DNA from: Methylobacterium oxalidis
GTDB lineage: Bacteria > Pseudomonadota > Alphaproteobacteria > Rhizobiales > Beijerinckiaceae
DNA length: 64,000 nt
Reading direction: 5' to 3'
Assembly: GCF_007992195.1 (NCBI RefSeq)
Contig: NZ_BJZU01000033.1
Coordinates: 1-64,000 of the forward strand
Part shown: one piece after another, positions 36,343 to 45,543 of the stretch
Numbering within the stretch: the first letter of the stretch is position 1
Layout: each line of letters opens with the position of its first letter
Notes under the pieces: generated by a model
Databases searched by the model: none
What the model was told of the DNA's origin: nothing
The model's input: the letters and a program-made list of their open reading frames with translations, nothing else
Position numbers and translations under genes: made by a program

Positions 36343-37887
36343 ATGCGGGTTCGCGGGGCTGGTCGGGGTATGCGGGCGCTGTCGCGCTTCGCCCTCATCG
36401 GAGTGATCGGTGGCGGGGCCGCCGCCTGTTCCTCGGACGCTTCGCGGCTCGGGGATCCGTTCGTCAATCCCTTCGCCTCGAACCTGTCGAGCGAGCCCTC
36501 GGCCACCGGCAGCCTGCCGGAGGGCGACGTCGCCCCGGCGCCGGCGATCCGCACCGGGCGCATCCAGTCCGAGGCGCTCGGCGCGCCCGGCGGCACGTCG
36601 GCCGGCCCGGCCCTCAGCCCGGCCGCGCCGCGCCCCGCCCCGGCCCTGGCGCGCCCGATCCAGCCTCCCGCCCAGAGCACCCGCGTGGCCTCGACCGGCG
36701 CCGCCGGCTGGAGCGCGCAGGGCGGCACCAGCATCACCGTCACGCAGGGCGACAGCCTCAACCAGATGTCGACCCGCTACGGCGTGCCGGCCTCCGCCAT
36801 CCTCTCGGCCAACGGCCTGACCAGCGCGAGCCAGGTGACGCCCGGCCGCCAGATCGTGATCCCGGTCTACAACGCCTCGGGCCTGAACCCCGACGCCATG
36901 AGCGCCCGCACGGTCCCGGCCGCCCCGCAGGAGCGCCTGCAGCTCTCGAAGGGCCCGAAGCCCGCCGAGAAGGCCGCGGAGGTCAAGTCCCACGCCGAGA
37001 AGGCCCAGGCCGAGAAGTCCCAGGCGGACAAGGCCCAGGCCGAGAAGGAGGCGAAGCGCCGGGCCGAGAAGCTCGCCGAGACCAAGCGCGAGGCCGACCG
37101 CAAGGAGGCCGAGGCGCGCAAGGAGGCGGAGGCCCGCAAGCTCGCCGAGGAGAAGGCGCGCAAGGAGGCCGCCCAGAAGGAGGCCGCCCGGAAGCACGTG
37201 CGCCCGGGCCAGACCGCCAAGGCGGAGACGAAGGCCGACGCCAAGGTCGAGGCCAAGGTCGAGGCCAAGTCCGATCCGAAGGCGGAGGCCGCCGCCCGCG
37301 CGAAGGCCGAGGCCGCCCGCGACGCGGCCAGGAAGCTCGCCGAGGCGAAGGCCGCCCGGGAAGCCTCCGAGAAGGCCGCCAAGGACGCGGCCAAGGAGGC
37401 CAAGGACGCGAAGGAGGCCGAGAAGGCCGCCAAGGTCGCCGCGGCGAAGCCCGCGCCCGAGAAGCCGGAGCCGGCCGCGACCGGCTCGGTCGCCGCGCAG
37501 GCCGCGCCGGCCGCGCCCGACCAGTCCTTCCGCTGGCCGGCCAAGGGCCGGGTGATCTCGGGCTACGGCTCCAGCGGCAACGAGGGCATCAACATCGCGG
37601 TGCCCGAGGGCACGGCGGTGAAGGCCGCCGAGGACGGCACGGTCGCCTACGCGGGCTCCGACGTGAAGGGCTACGGCAAGCTGGTTCTCGTGCGCCACAC
37701 CAACGGCTACGTCTCGGCCTACGCCCACAACGGCGAGATCGACGTGAAGCCCGGCGAGAAGGTGAAGCGCGGCCAGACGATCGCCAAGTCCGGCGCCTCG
37801 GGCAACGTCACCTCGCCCCAGCTCCACTTCGAGATCCGCAAGGGCGGCTCGCCGATCGACCCGATGTCGCAGCTCGCGAGCAACTGA
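36343..37887 (+). CDS. NlpD-like LysM/LytM lipoprotein (amidase activator)
   Basis: A 514-residue lipoprotein (ATG 36343; ATGs 36304 and 36370 are alternatives). The signal peptide ends in the lipobox GGGAAACSS. A LysM peptidoglycan-binding domain follows (SITVTQGDSLNQMSTRYGV ... TPGRQIVIPV), then about 170 residues of Ala/Lys/Glu-rich heptad-like sequence, a long coiled coil, and a C-terminal M23/LytM domain. Zinc ligands are degenerate: the first His of HxGID reads NEGIN, while the distal LHFEI is kept, as in E. coli NlpD, which activates amidases instead of cutting wall itself. The same role is likely here. A CtrA-like TTAACC lies about 60 nt upstream. Confidence 0.88.
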   Translation: MRVRGAGRGMRALSRFALIGVIGGGAAACSSDASRLGDPFVNPFASNLSSEPSATGSLPEGDVAPAPAIRTGRIQSEALGAPGGTSAGPALSPAAPRPAPALARPIQPPAQSTRVASTGAAGWSAQGGTSITVTQGDSLNQMSTRYGVPASAILSANGLTSASQVTPGRQIVIPVYNASGLNPDAMSARTVPAAPQERLQLSKGPKPAEKAAEVKSHAEKAQAEKSQADKAQAEKEAKRRAEKLAETKREADRKEAEARKEAEARKLAEEKARKEAAQKEAARKHVRPGQTAKAETKADAKVEAKVEAKSDPKAEAAARAKAEAARDAARKLAEAKAAREASEKAAKDAAKEAKDAKEAEKAAKVAAAKPAPEKPEPAATGSVAAQAAPAAPDQSFRWPAKGRVISGYGSSGNEGINIAVPEGTAVKAAEDGTVAYAGSDVKGYGKLVLVRHTNGYVSAYAHNGEIDVKPGEKVKRGQTIAKSGASGNVTSPQLHFEIRKGGSPIDPMSQLASN

Positions 37888-37915
37888 AGCTCCTCGGGCA
37901 CGAACGGTACGCGAG

Positions 37916-37948
37916 AAGGGGCGGCCCCGGCGGGGCCGCCCCTTTCCC
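37916..37948. terminator. Bidirectional terminator between NlpD-like and DUF815 genes
   Basis: A 13-bp perfect stem (AAGGGGCGGCCCC / GGGGCCGCCCCTT) with loop GGC lies between two convergent genes. Rightward it ends in TTT; leftward it is followed by TTCTC. It probably stops both transcripts. Confidence 0.75.
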
Positions 37949-37971
37949 GTTCCCGCAGCGTGCGTCCGGCC

Positions 37972-38868
37972 TCAGCCGAGGCGCTGGCCGAGCCGCCCGG
38001 CGAGGTCCTGGATGAACTGGAAGGCGGTGCGGCCCGAGCGCGAGCCGCGGGTCGCGGCCCATTCGAGGGCCTCGGCCCGCACCCGGTCGGGCTCGGCCCG
38101 CAGGCCGTAGCGCTCCACGTAGGCGCGGATCATGGCCAGGTACTCGTCCTGGCTGCACTTGTGGAAGCCGAGCCAGAGGCCGAACCGGTCGGACAGCGAG
38201 ACCTTCTCCTCCACCGCCTCGCCCGGGTTGATCGCCGTCGAGCGCTCGTTCTCGACCATCTCGCGGGCGAGGAGGTGGCGGCGATTCGAGGTGGCGTAGA
38301 ACAGGACGTTCTCCGGCCGGCCCTCGATGCCGCCATCGAGCGCCGTCTTCAGCGACTTGTAGGAGGTGTCGTCGGCGTCGAAGGAGAGGTCGTCGCAGAA
38401 CACGATCCAGCGGTGCGGGTCGGCGCGCAGCCGCGCCATCAGGTCCGGCAGCGCCTCGATGTCCTCCCGGTGGATCTCGACGAGCTTCATCGGCAGCGCG
38501 CCCTCGGGCCGCCGCGCGTTCGTCTCGGCGTGCACCGCCTTGACGAGGGAGGACTTGCCCATGCCGCGCGCGCCCCAGAGCAGCGCGTTGTTGGCGGGCA
38601 GGCCGCGGGCGAAGCGCCCGGTGTTCTCGGCCAGGGTGTCGCGGGCCCGGTCGATGCCGGTCAGGAGCCCCATCTCGACGCGGTTGACCCGCGGCACCGG
38701 GATCAGGCGGCGCTCCGGCCCCCACAGGAAGGCGTCGGCCGCGGTGAGGTCGGGCGGGGCGGGCAGGGCGGGAGCGGCGCGCTCCAGGGCGGCGGCGATC
38801 CGCTCCAGGAGCGGCAGCAGCGTGTCGAGGGCGGGGCTCGGGGTCGGGCTCGGAGTCGGGCTTGTCAT
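37972..38868 (-). CDS. DUF815 AAA-type ATP-binding protein
   Basis: A 298-residue P-loop ATPase of the DUF815 family, which is widespread in alphaproteobacteria and without an established role. Walker A is LLWGARGMGKSSLVKAVHAE, and VFCDDLSFDADDTSYKSL carries the Walker B Asp pair. RHLLAREMVENERSTAINPG contains the sensor region. The N-terminus is low-complexity (TSPTPSPTPSPA). It converges with the NlpD-like gene. Confidence 0.9.
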   Translation of the reverse strand: MTSPTPSPTPSPALDTLLPLLERIAAALERAAPALPAPPDLTAADAFLWGPERRLIPVPRVNRVEMGLLTGIDRARDTLAENTGRFARGLPANNALLWGARGMGKSSLVKAVHAETNARRPEGALPMKLVEIHREDIEALPDLMARLRADPHRWIVFCDDLSFDADDTSYKSLKTALDGGIEGRPENVLFYATSNRRHLLAREMVENERSTAINPGEAVEEKVSLSDRFGLWLGFHKCSQDEYLAMIRAYVERYGLRAEPDRVRAEALEWAATRGSRSGRTAFQFIQDLAGRLGQRLG

Positions 38869-39136
38869 GGGTTCTGGCCGGGCTTCGCGGGCGGGGGTCC
38901 GGGTCGGGTCTTCCCGGAACGGTGGGCCGCTGTCTAGGAGGATCGGGCGCCGAAATCACCGCCCACGGGCCCGAAACGGCGGCCTTGGACCGGCGCCCGC
39001 GCCCGCGGACCGATTCGCCTCACCCATCCGGCGTTGCTTTCACTTAGGCCGTGGCTATAGTCCGCGCGCTTTTCGGGCCGGCCCGGCGAGGCCGTCCGGG
39101 CCTCCGGGCCGCCTCGCTATTCGAGGAGTCACGCGC
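38869..39136. other. Intergenic region upstream of yajC
   Basis: No gene seen in these 268 nt between divergent genes. Near 39035-39060 it becomes relatively AT-rich (GTTGCTTTCACTTAGGCCGT), the likeliest promoter zone for the yajC-secDF operon, but no box could be matched with confidence. Confidence 0.35.
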
Positions 39137-39472
39137 TTGATCACCCCCGCCTTCGCGCAAGGGGCCGGCACCGCTGCCAGCGGGGCGGACATCGCCTTGC
39201 AGCTGGTGCCGTTCGTCCTCATCTTCGTGATCATGTACTTCCTGATCCTGCGGCCGCAGCAGAGGCGGGTCCGGGATCACCAGGCCATGATCAAGAACGT
39301 GCGCCGCGACGACACCATCGTCACGAACGGCGGCCTCGTCGGGCGCGTCGTCAAGGTGATGGACGAATCCGCCGAGCTGGAGGTCGAGATCGCGCCGAAC
39401 GTCCGCGTGCGGGTGGTGCGGTCGATGGTCTCCGAGGTCCGCGTCAAGGGCGGTCCGGTCAAGGCGGCCTGA
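39137..39472 (+). CDS. yajC: Preprotein translocase subunit YajC
   Basis: A 111-residue Sec accessory protein. It begins at TTG 39137 (reading ITPAFAQGAG) with GAGGAG as ribosome site 8 nt upstream. One helix (VPFVLIFVIMYFLILRPQQRR) carries the family's diagnostic FLIxRPQ motif, followed by KNVRRDDTIVTNGGLVGRV. YajC associates with SecDF and the YidC insertase. secD follows 66 nt later. Confidence 0.94.
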   Translation: MITPAFAQGAGTAASGADIALQLVPFVLIFVIMYFLILRPQQRRVRDHQAMIKNVRRDDTIVTNGGLVGRVVKVMDESAELEVEIAPNVRVRVVRSMVSEVRVKGGPVKAA

Positions 39473-39538
39473 GCGCCGCTCCCGGTGCCGGCGCTCCCTC
39501 CGATCCCCGGCACCCCAACGTTCTCGTAGGACCGGCGG

Positions 39539-41146
39539 ATGCTGCGCTTCTCCCGTACCAAGATCATCGCGACGCTCGCCGTCATCCTGATCGGCCTGAG
39601 CCTGGCCGTGCCGAGCTTCTTCCCGGCCGACAGCCGCAAGGCGTTCCTCGCCTCGCTGCCGGGCTGGTTCCCGACCTGGATCATCCCGCAGCGGGCGATC
39701 GTGCTCGGCCTCGACCTGCAGGGCGGCTCGCAGATCCTGCTGGAAGTCGATCAGAACGACCTCCTGCGCGGCCAAGTCACCGGCTTGCGCGACGATGTCC
39801 GCCGCGTCCTGCGCGAGGCCGGCGTGACACCGGAGGGCGGCATCCAGATCGTGCCCCGCGGCGTGCAGGTCCGCATCGCCGACCCGGCGGCGCGTGCCAA
39901 GGTGCTGCCGAAGCTGCGCGAGCTCTCGCAACCGATCAGCAACGCACTGGTCGGGCAGGGCGGCGGACAGACCCTCAACATCGAGGAGCGTCCGAACGGA
40001 GCGATCCAGCTCACGCTCACCGATGCCGGGCTGACCGACCGCACGCGCCGCGCCGTGACGCAGGCGATCGAGGTGATCCGCCGCCGCATCGATTTCGGCG
40101 GCACCAAGGAGCCGTCGATCCAGCAGCAGGGCTCCGATCGCATCCTCGTCCAGGTGCCGGGCCTGCAGGATCCGCAGCAGCTTGAGGAGCAGCTCGGCAA
40201 GACCGCCAAGCTCGAGTTCCGGATGCTGGCCGACAGCCCGTCCGGCGACGTCGACCTGCTGCCCTCGAAGGACGAGAACAACGCCAAGGTCCCGGTCGAG
40301 CGCCGCGTCATGGCCGACGGCAGCGACCTCACCGACGCCCAGCCCGCCTTCGACCAGCAGACCCACGAGCCGATGGTGAGCTTCAAGTTCAACCTGAAGG
40401 GCGCGCAGCGCTTCGGTCAGGCGACCTCGGAGAATGTCGGCCGGCGCATGGCGATCGTCCTCGACAACGAGGTCGTCTCGGCGCCCGTCATCCGCTCCGC
40501 CATCACCGGCGGCAACGGCCAGATCACTGGCAACTTCACGGTGAAGCAGGCCAACGACCTCTCGGTGCTGCTGCGGGCCGGCGCTCTGCCGGCCAAGCTC
40601 AGCGTCGTCGAGCGCCGCGTGGTCGGCCCCGGCCTCGGGCGCGACTCGATCGAGGCCGGCAAGCTCGCGACCCTCGTGGCGGCCGTCCTCGTCGTCGCCT
40701 TCATGTTCCTGACCTACGGCACCTTCGGCTTCATCGCCAACATCGCGCTCATCGTCCATGTCGGCCTCATCCTCGGCCTGATGTCGGTGCTGGAGGCGAC
40801 GATGACGCTGCCCGGCATCGCCGGCATCGTGCTCACCATCGGCACGGCGGTGGACTCGAACGTGCTGATCTACGAGCGCATGCGCGAGGAGGCCCGGGCC
40901 GGGCGCTCCCTGATCTCGGCGCTCCAGGCCGGCTTCGACCGGGCCTTCGCCACGATCATCGACTCGAACTCGACCATGGCGATCGCGGCCCTGATCCTGT
41001 TCTTCCTCGGCTCCGGCCCGGTGAAGGGCTTCGCCGTGGTCTTCATCCTGGGCATCCTCACCACCGTGATCACGGCCGTGACCCTGACCCGGATGATGAT
41101 CGCCGTGTGGTACAATACGTTCCGCCCGAAAGCCCTGCCGTTCTGA
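39539..41146 (+). CDS. secD: Protein translocase subunit SecD
   Basis: A 535-residue SecD. VLGLDLQGGSQILLEVD is the first conserved motif; the large periplasmic domain (about residues 60-360) is followed by the helices of the RND-type membrane domain, with LPGIAGIVLTIGTAVDSNVLI conserved in SecD and FGFIANIALIVHVGLILG before it. SecD and SecF use proton motive force to pull proteins through SecYEG. Codon use is a little less GC-extreme than its neighbours, as is usual for a highly expressed housekeeping gene. Confidence 0.97.
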   Translation: MLRFSRTKIIATLAVILIGLSLAVPSFFPADSRKAFLASLPGWFPTWIIPQRAIVLGLDLQGGSQILLEVDQNDLLRGQVTGLRDDVRRVLREAGVTPEGGIQIVPRGVQVRIADPAARAKVLPKLRELSQPISNALVGQGGGQTLNIEERPNGAIQLTLTDAGLTDRTRRAVTQAIEVIRRRIDFGGTKEPSIQQQGSDRILVQVPGLQDPQQLEEQLGKTAKLEFRMLADSPSGDVDLLPSKDENNAKVPVERRVMADGSDLTDAQPAFDQQTHEPMVSFKFNLKGAQRFGQATSENVGRRMAIVLDNEVVSAPVIRSAITGGNGQITGNFTVKQANDLSVLLRAGALPAKLSVVERRVVGPGLGRDSIEAGKLATLVAAVLVVAFMFLTYGTFGFIANIALIVHVGLILGLMSVLEATMTLPGIAGIVLTIGTAVDSNVLIYERMREEARAGRSLISALQAGFDRAFATIIDSNSTMAIAALILFFLGSGPVKGFAVVFILGILTTVITAVTLTRMMIAVWYNTFRPKALPF

Positions 41147-41272
41147 CGGCGGGGCCGCCGCCGCTGGAATCCCGGCCGTGCCCTCGGGCGAGGGGCCGGC
41201 CGCCAAACAGAATCGACGGGCCAGGAGCCGCCTCCCCGAGGGCGGCATCCGGCCCAGAACCCGAGACCGATC

Positions 41273-42217
41273 ATGCGCCTGCTCCGCCTCTGGCCCGACG
41301 AGTCGCACTTCGACTTCATGCGCTACCGGCGCTTCAGCTTCCCGCTCTCGGCGCTGATGTCGGTGGTGACCGTCGTGCTGTTCCTCACGATCGGGCTGAA
41401 CTTCGGCATCGACTTCAAGGGCGGCACCCTGGTCGAGCTGCAGGCGAAGTCCGGCACGGCGGACGTGGCGGCGGTGCGCCACACGGCCAACGGCTTCGGC
41501 TTCGGCGAATCGGAGGTGCAGGAGCTCGGCGGCCAGGGCAACATCCTGGTGCGCTTCCCCCTCCAGGCCGGCGAGCAGGGCCAGACCCAGGTGATGCAGA
41601 AGGCGCACGCCGCCTTCGACGCCGAGTACGAGTTCCGCCGCACCGAGACGGTGGGCCCCCGCGTCTCGGGCGAGCTCGTGCAGTCGGGCACGCTCGGCGT
41701 CGTGCTGTCCGTCGTGGCGGTGCTGCTCTACCTCTGGTTCCGGTTCGAGCGGGAGCTGGCGCTCGGCGCCATCGTCGGCACGCTGCACGACATCGTGCTG
41801 ACCGTCGGCATCTTCATCCTGACGCGCATCGAGTTCAACATGACCTCGATCGCGGCGATCCTCACCATCGTCGGCTACTCGCTCAACGAGACCGTGGTGG
41901 TGTTCGACCGGACCCGCGAGCTGATGCGCCGCTACAAGACCATCCCGACGGTCGAGCTCCTCAACCTCTCGATCAACTCCACCATGTCGCGCACGGTGAT
42001 GACCTCGATCTCCACCGCCCTGTCGCTCCTGGCGCTGGTCCTGTTCGGCGGCGAGGCGATCAAGGGCTTCGCGGTGGTGATGCTGTGCGGCGTCGTGATC
42101 TGCACCTACTCGGCGATCTTCATCTCGACCCCGGTGCTGATCTATCTCGGCCTGATGCTGTCGGGCACCCGCGCCCAGGCCCGCGAGCGGGGCGACCTCG
42201 CCCAGGCGGCCGAGTAG
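41273..42217 (+). CDS. secF: Protein translocase subunit SecF
   Basis: A 314-residue SecF. It has the N-terminal helix and FGIDFKGGTLVELQ (SecF motif), then the membrane half with SIAAILTIVGYSLNETVVVFDR. It lies 126 nt after secD, and the following Mth938-like gene starts 14 nt after its stop, suggesting one transcript. Confidence 0.97.
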   Translation: MRLLRLWPDESHFDFMRYRRFSFPLSALMSVVTVVLFLTIGLNFGIDFKGGTLVELQAKSGTADVAAVRHTANGFGFGESEVQELGGQGNILVRFPLQAGEQGQTQVMQKAHAAFDAEYEFRRTETVGPRVSGELVQSGTLGVVLSVVAVLLYLWFRFERELALGAIVGTLHDIVLTVGIFILTRIEFNMTSIAAILTIVGYSLNETVVVFDRTRELMRRYKTIPTVELLNLSINSTMSRTVMTSISTALSLLALVLFGGEAIKGFAVVMLCGVVICTYSAIFISTPVLIYLGLMLSGTRAQARERGDLAQAAE

Positions 42218-42231
42218 GGCGCGCGGGCCGG

Positions 42232-42669
42232 ATGCGCGAGCCTCGCCGTCCCCAGGACGGATCCCAAGAAGGAATCCAAGACGGGCGCGAAGACGGACCT
42301 CATGGCGGCTTCGTACCCGGGCGGCACCTGATCGACGCCTACGGCGCCGGCGGCTTCCGCTTCGCGGAGATGAGCCACCGCGGCTCGATCCTGGCGCTGC
42401 CCTCGGGCGTGCGCGCCTGGGACGTGACGGAGGCTTCCGCCATCGACCGCGACGCGCTCCGCCCGGTCCAGGCGGAGGCGGGCGCGATCGAGCTCCTCCT
42501 CGTCGGCACCGGCCTCGACATCGTGCCGCTGCCGGCCCCCCTGCGCGCCTGGCTGAAGGAGAACGGCATCGGCCTCGACGTGATGCAGACGGGGGCGGCC
42601 GCCCGCACCTACAACATCCTCGTGGCGGAGAACCGCAAGGTCGCCGCCGCCCTCATCGCCGTCGCGTGA
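42232..42669 (+). CDS. Mth938-like (NDUFAF3-related) protein
   Basis: A 145-residue protein with the Mth938/DUF498 fold. Its closest eukaryotic relatives are the mitochondrial complex I assembly factor NDUFAF3. Family phrases are IDAYGAGGFRFAEMSHRGSI, ELLLVGTGLDIVPLP and IGLDVMQTGAAARTYNILVAE. The first 25 residues are charged and variable. The operon position after secDF is the arrangement reported for alphaproteobacteria and used to link the human gene to membrane assembly. The molecular activity is unknown; an assembly role for NADH dehydrogenase is inferred by homology. Confidence 0.88.
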   Translation: MREPRRPQDGSQEGIQDGREDGPHGGFVPGRHLIDAYGAGGFRFAEMSHRGSILALPSGVRAWDVTEASAIDRDALRPVQAEAGAIELLLVGTGLDIVPLPAPLRAWLKENGIGLDVMQTGAAARTYNILVAENRKVAAALIAVA

Positions 42670-42679
42670 GCGCACCCGC

Positions 42680-43561
42680 TTGAGCGAGACCGAGACCAGC
42701 GCGAGCACCGGCAACGGGCTCCCCTTCGCGCTCCAGCACTGCGAGACCCTGGTGCGGGAGGGCGACCCCGACCGCTATTTCGCGACCCTGTTCGCGCCCC
42801 CCCAGGCGCGCCCGCACCTGTTCGCCCTCTACGCCTTCAGCCTGACGATCGCCCGGGCCCGCGAGGCGGCCTCGAACCCGATGGCCGGGGAGATCCGCCT
42901 GCAATGGTGGCGCGACGCGCTCCAGGGCGAGGCCCGCGGGGACGTGCGGGCGAACCCCGTGGCGGCGGCGCTGGAGGACGCCATCGTCCGGCGCCGGCTC
43001 GGGCGCCAGCCCTTCGTCGACCTGATCGACGCCCGCGTCTTCGACCTCTACGACGACCCGATGCCCCGGGTGAACGACCTCGAAGGCTATTGCGGCGAGA
43101 CGGCGTCCTCGCTGTTCCGCCTCGCCAGCCTCGTCCTCAGCGACGGGGCGGAGCCGGGGGGCGCGGCCGCGGCGGGCCATGCCGGCGTCGCCTACGGCAT
43201 CACCGGCCTCCTGCGGGCGCTGCCCTGGCACGCGCGGGCCGGGCAGGTCTACCTGCCGGCCGACATCCTGCGCGAGCACGGGGTCACCCGCGAGGACATC
43301 GTCACGGGCCGCGGCGGCCCCGGGCTCCTCGGCGCGACCCGCGACCTGCGGGCGCTCGCCCGCCGGCACCTCGCGGCCTACGAGGCGGCCCGCGCCACCA
43401 TCGCGCCCGCGGCGCAAGGAGCCTTCCTGCCCGTCGCCCTGGCGGAGCCCTACCTCGCGGCGATGGACCGGCCGGGCTACGACCCGCTCAACAGCGCGAT
43501 CGAGATCCCGCGCTGGCGCCGGCTCTGGCGGCTCTGGCGGGCGGCGCGGCGGATCCGCTGA
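42680..43561 (+). CDS. Squalene/phytoene synthase-like protein, NDUFAF6 type
   Basis: A 293-residue protein with the squalene-synthase fold, starting at TTG 42680 just 10 nt after the preceding stop. It lacks the Asp-rich substrate/Mg motifs of real prenyl synthases: the first helix reads FALYAFSLTIARAREAASNP followed by EIRLQWWRDALQGE, which matches mitochondrial NDUFAF6, not CrtB/CrtM. NDUFAF6 is a complex I assembly factor. Together with the preceding NDUFAF3 homologue, this argues against a carotenoid synthase role despite automated names of that kind. Confidence 0.85.
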   Translation: MSETETSASTGNGLPFALQHCETLVREGDPDRYFATLFAPPQARPHLFALYAFSLTIARAREAASNPMAGEIRLQWWRDALQGEARGDVRANPVAAALEDAIVRRRLGRQPFVDLIDARVFDLYDDPMPRVNDLEGYCGETASSLFRLASLVLSDGAEPGGAAAAGHAGVAYGITGLLRALPWHARAGQVYLPADILREHGVTREDIVTGRGGPGLLGATRDLRALARRHLAAYEAARATIAPAAQGAFLPVALAEPYLAAMDRPGYDPLNSAIEIPRWRRLWRLWRAARRIR

Positions 43562-43646
43562 AGCATCGTTCTTTCGCGCGGACCATGGCCGTCCTGCGGA
43601 TCGGAGGGAGCCGCGTCCCCCGATCCCCGGATCACGGGACGCGGCG

Positions 43647-45212
43647 TCAGGCCACCTTCCGGGGCTCCGCGGGCTCGGACGAGCGGGTCAGGAGGAAATC
43701 CATCTCGCCCTTGGGCATCGGCGCGCCGAACAGGTAGCCCTGCCCGAAGTCGCAGCCCTGCCCGGCGAGCCAGTCGAGGCTCGCGTCGGACTCGATCCCC
43801 TCGGCCGTGGTGACGAGGCCGAGGCTCGCGCTCAGCTTGATGATGGCGTCCACGAGCTTGGCCCGCTCGTCGCTCATGGTGATCGTGTCGACGTACCTGC
43901 GGTCGATCTTCAGCTTGTCGAACTTCAGCTCGCGCAGGTGGTACAGGCTCGAGTAGCCCGTGCCGAAATCGTCGAGCGCGATGCGCACGCCGAGGTTCTG
44001 CAGGGAGGTGAGGGTGGTGCGGGCCGCCTCCAGGTCCTGCACGAGGGCGGTCTCGGTGATCTCGACCTCGAGGCGGTGGGGCGGCAGCCCGGTCTCGGTG
44101 AGGATCGCCAGGATGCGCTCGCAGAGCCAGGCATCCTGGAACTGCTGGGGGGCGATGTTGACGGCGATCTGCAGGTGGGCCGGCCAGTCGCGGGCGTCGA
44201 GGCAGGCCTGGCGCAGGAGGCGGTAGCTCAGGTCGGCGATCAGGCCGGTCTCCTCGGCGATGGGGATGAACTGCGCCGGCGCCAGGAGCCCGCGCTCCGG
44301 GTGCCGCCAGCGGGCGAGGACCTCGACGCCGATCAGCTCGCGCCCCGGCAGGGAGACGACGGGCTGGTAGAAGGGCTCGATCTCCCCGCTCTGGATCGCC
44401 GCGCGCAGGGCTCCCTCGAGCTGGGCCCGGGCCCGCAACTCCACGTCCATGGCGCTCTTGAAGACCCGGAAGGTGCCGCGCCCGTCCTTCTTGCCCTGGT
44501 ACATGGCGAGGTCGGCGGCGTGCAGCACCACCTCGGCATCCGCGTCCTCGCGCGCCACCAGGGCGACGCCGACCGTCGCGCCGACCTTCAGCTCGTTGCC
44601 GTTCCACAGGACCGGGCCCGAGATGCTGGCGATCACCGCCTGGGCGAGGCGGGCCAGCGCGTCGCTGCCGTCGAGGCTGACCAGCATCGCGAACTCGTCC
44701 CCCCCGAGGCGGGCGGCCACGCCCCGCGGCGGCAGCAGGGCGTTCAGCCGGTCGGCGACCGCGCAGAGCACCGCGTTGCCGGCCGCGTGGCCGTAGAGGT
44801 CGTTGACCGGCTTGAAGCGGTCGAGGTCGACGAGCAGGACCGCGGCCGCCGGCACCGGGCCGGCCTCGGCGCGGTGCGCCTCGATCGCCTCGAGGAACAG
44901 GCGGCGGTTGGCGAGCCCGGTCAGCGCGTCGTGGCGGGCGATGGCCTCGGCGCGCGCGGCGGTGACGTCCCGCTCGCGCATCGCCCGGCGCAGCTGCAGC
45001 GACTTGCGCAGGCTCACGGCGAACATCGCCAGCCCCATGAAGAAGCCCAGCATGAGGTGGTCCGAGAGCGCGTGGGCGAGGATGAAGGCGTTGAAGGCGG
45101 CGAAGACCTGGAACTGGACGCCGATGATCCAGCCGCAGACGCCGATCATGAGGACGCAGAGCGCGTCGTAGAGCTCGCCCTCGCCCCAGTTCCCGCGCCG
45201 CTTCTCCGCCAT
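43647..45212 (-). CDS. Membrane GGDEF-EAL dual cyclic-di-GMP enzyme
   Basis: A 521-residue protein. Two N-terminal membrane helices (about residues 15-75, LCVLMIGVCGWIIGVQF and LMLGFFMGLAMFAVSL) are followed by a GGDEF domain with intact AARLGGDEFAMLV and by an EAL domain. The EAL motif reads GVEVLARWRHP (EVL, a common active variant); NIAPQQF, EITETAL, DDFGTGYSS, KIDRRYV and TAEGIE are present, so phosphodiesterase activity is plausible. Both domains look competent. ATG 45212 was preferred to an upstream codon. No sensory domain beyond the helices is seen. Confidence 0.92.
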   Translation of the reverse strand: MAEKRRGNWGEGELYDALCVLMIGVCGWIIGVQFQVFAAFNAFILAHALSDHLMLGFFMGLAMFAVSLRKSLQLRRAMRERDVTAARAEAIARHDALTGLANRRLFLEAIEAHRAEAGPVPAAAVLLVDLDRFKPVNDLYGHAAGNAVLCAVADRLNALLPPRGVAARLGGDEFAMLVSLDGSDALARLAQAVIASISGPVLWNGNELKVGATVGVALVAREDADAEVVLHAADLAMYQGKKDGRGTFRVFKSAMDVELRARAQLEGALRAAIQSGEIEPFYQPVVSLPGRELIGVEVLARWRHPERGLLAPAQFIPIAEETGLIADLSYRLLRQACLDARDWPAHLQIAVNIAPQQFQDAWLCERILAILTETGLPPHRLEVEITETALVQDLEAARTTLTSLQNLGVRIALDDFGTGYSSLYHLRELKFDKLKIDRRYVDTITMSDERAKLVDAIIKLSASLGLVTTAEGIESDASLDWLAGQGCDFGQGYLFGAPMPKGEMDFLLTRSSEPAEPRKVA

Positions 45213-45543
45213 CGGTCCCGTCCTCGCCGCGCACCCCGAGGGCACGCGCCCAGGGAGCGGCCGGGGCGCTTAAGAGCGCGTGAATGCGCGGGCGCGCCCG
45301 GTACGGATCCGTACGATCGGCCCCCGGATCCGGCGGGAGGTTGGCGGGGTGCTTAAGGGATCCTTGGCGCCTCATCATCAGGCGTAGCAACCCTCAGGAT
45401 ATGCAACGGGTACGCGCAAATTCGACGGCCGCGCTACAAAGCCCCTGAACTCATTATTCCCCGCGTTGAGCCGGCTGTGGGGCTCTGCTAGCAAAGCTCC
45501 AGGGCCCGGCGGGAAGATCGGGCAACGGAGGAGCGCGACGCCC
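45213..45543. other. Divergent promoter region, GGDEF-EAL / lactate permease
   Basis: 331 nt with no gene recognised. The part at 45360-45470 is much less GC-rich (ATGCAACGGGTACGCG, TGAACTCATTATTCC), which fits promoter DNA for the permease. A small inverted pair GGCGCCT / AGGCG sits near 45366-45388. No regulator site could be named. Confidence 0.35.

Noticed and set aside
39044..41788. 914-codon minus-strand open frame opposite secD/secF
   Set aside because: Shadow frame with Arg/Gly/His-rich nonsense; secD and secF are clear on the other strand.
42680..43561. Squalene/phytoene synthase as the missing CrtM of the carotenoid pathway
   Set aside because: The Asp-rich catalytic motifs are absent, and the secDF-Mth938 neighbourhood points to an NDUFAF6-type assembly factor.
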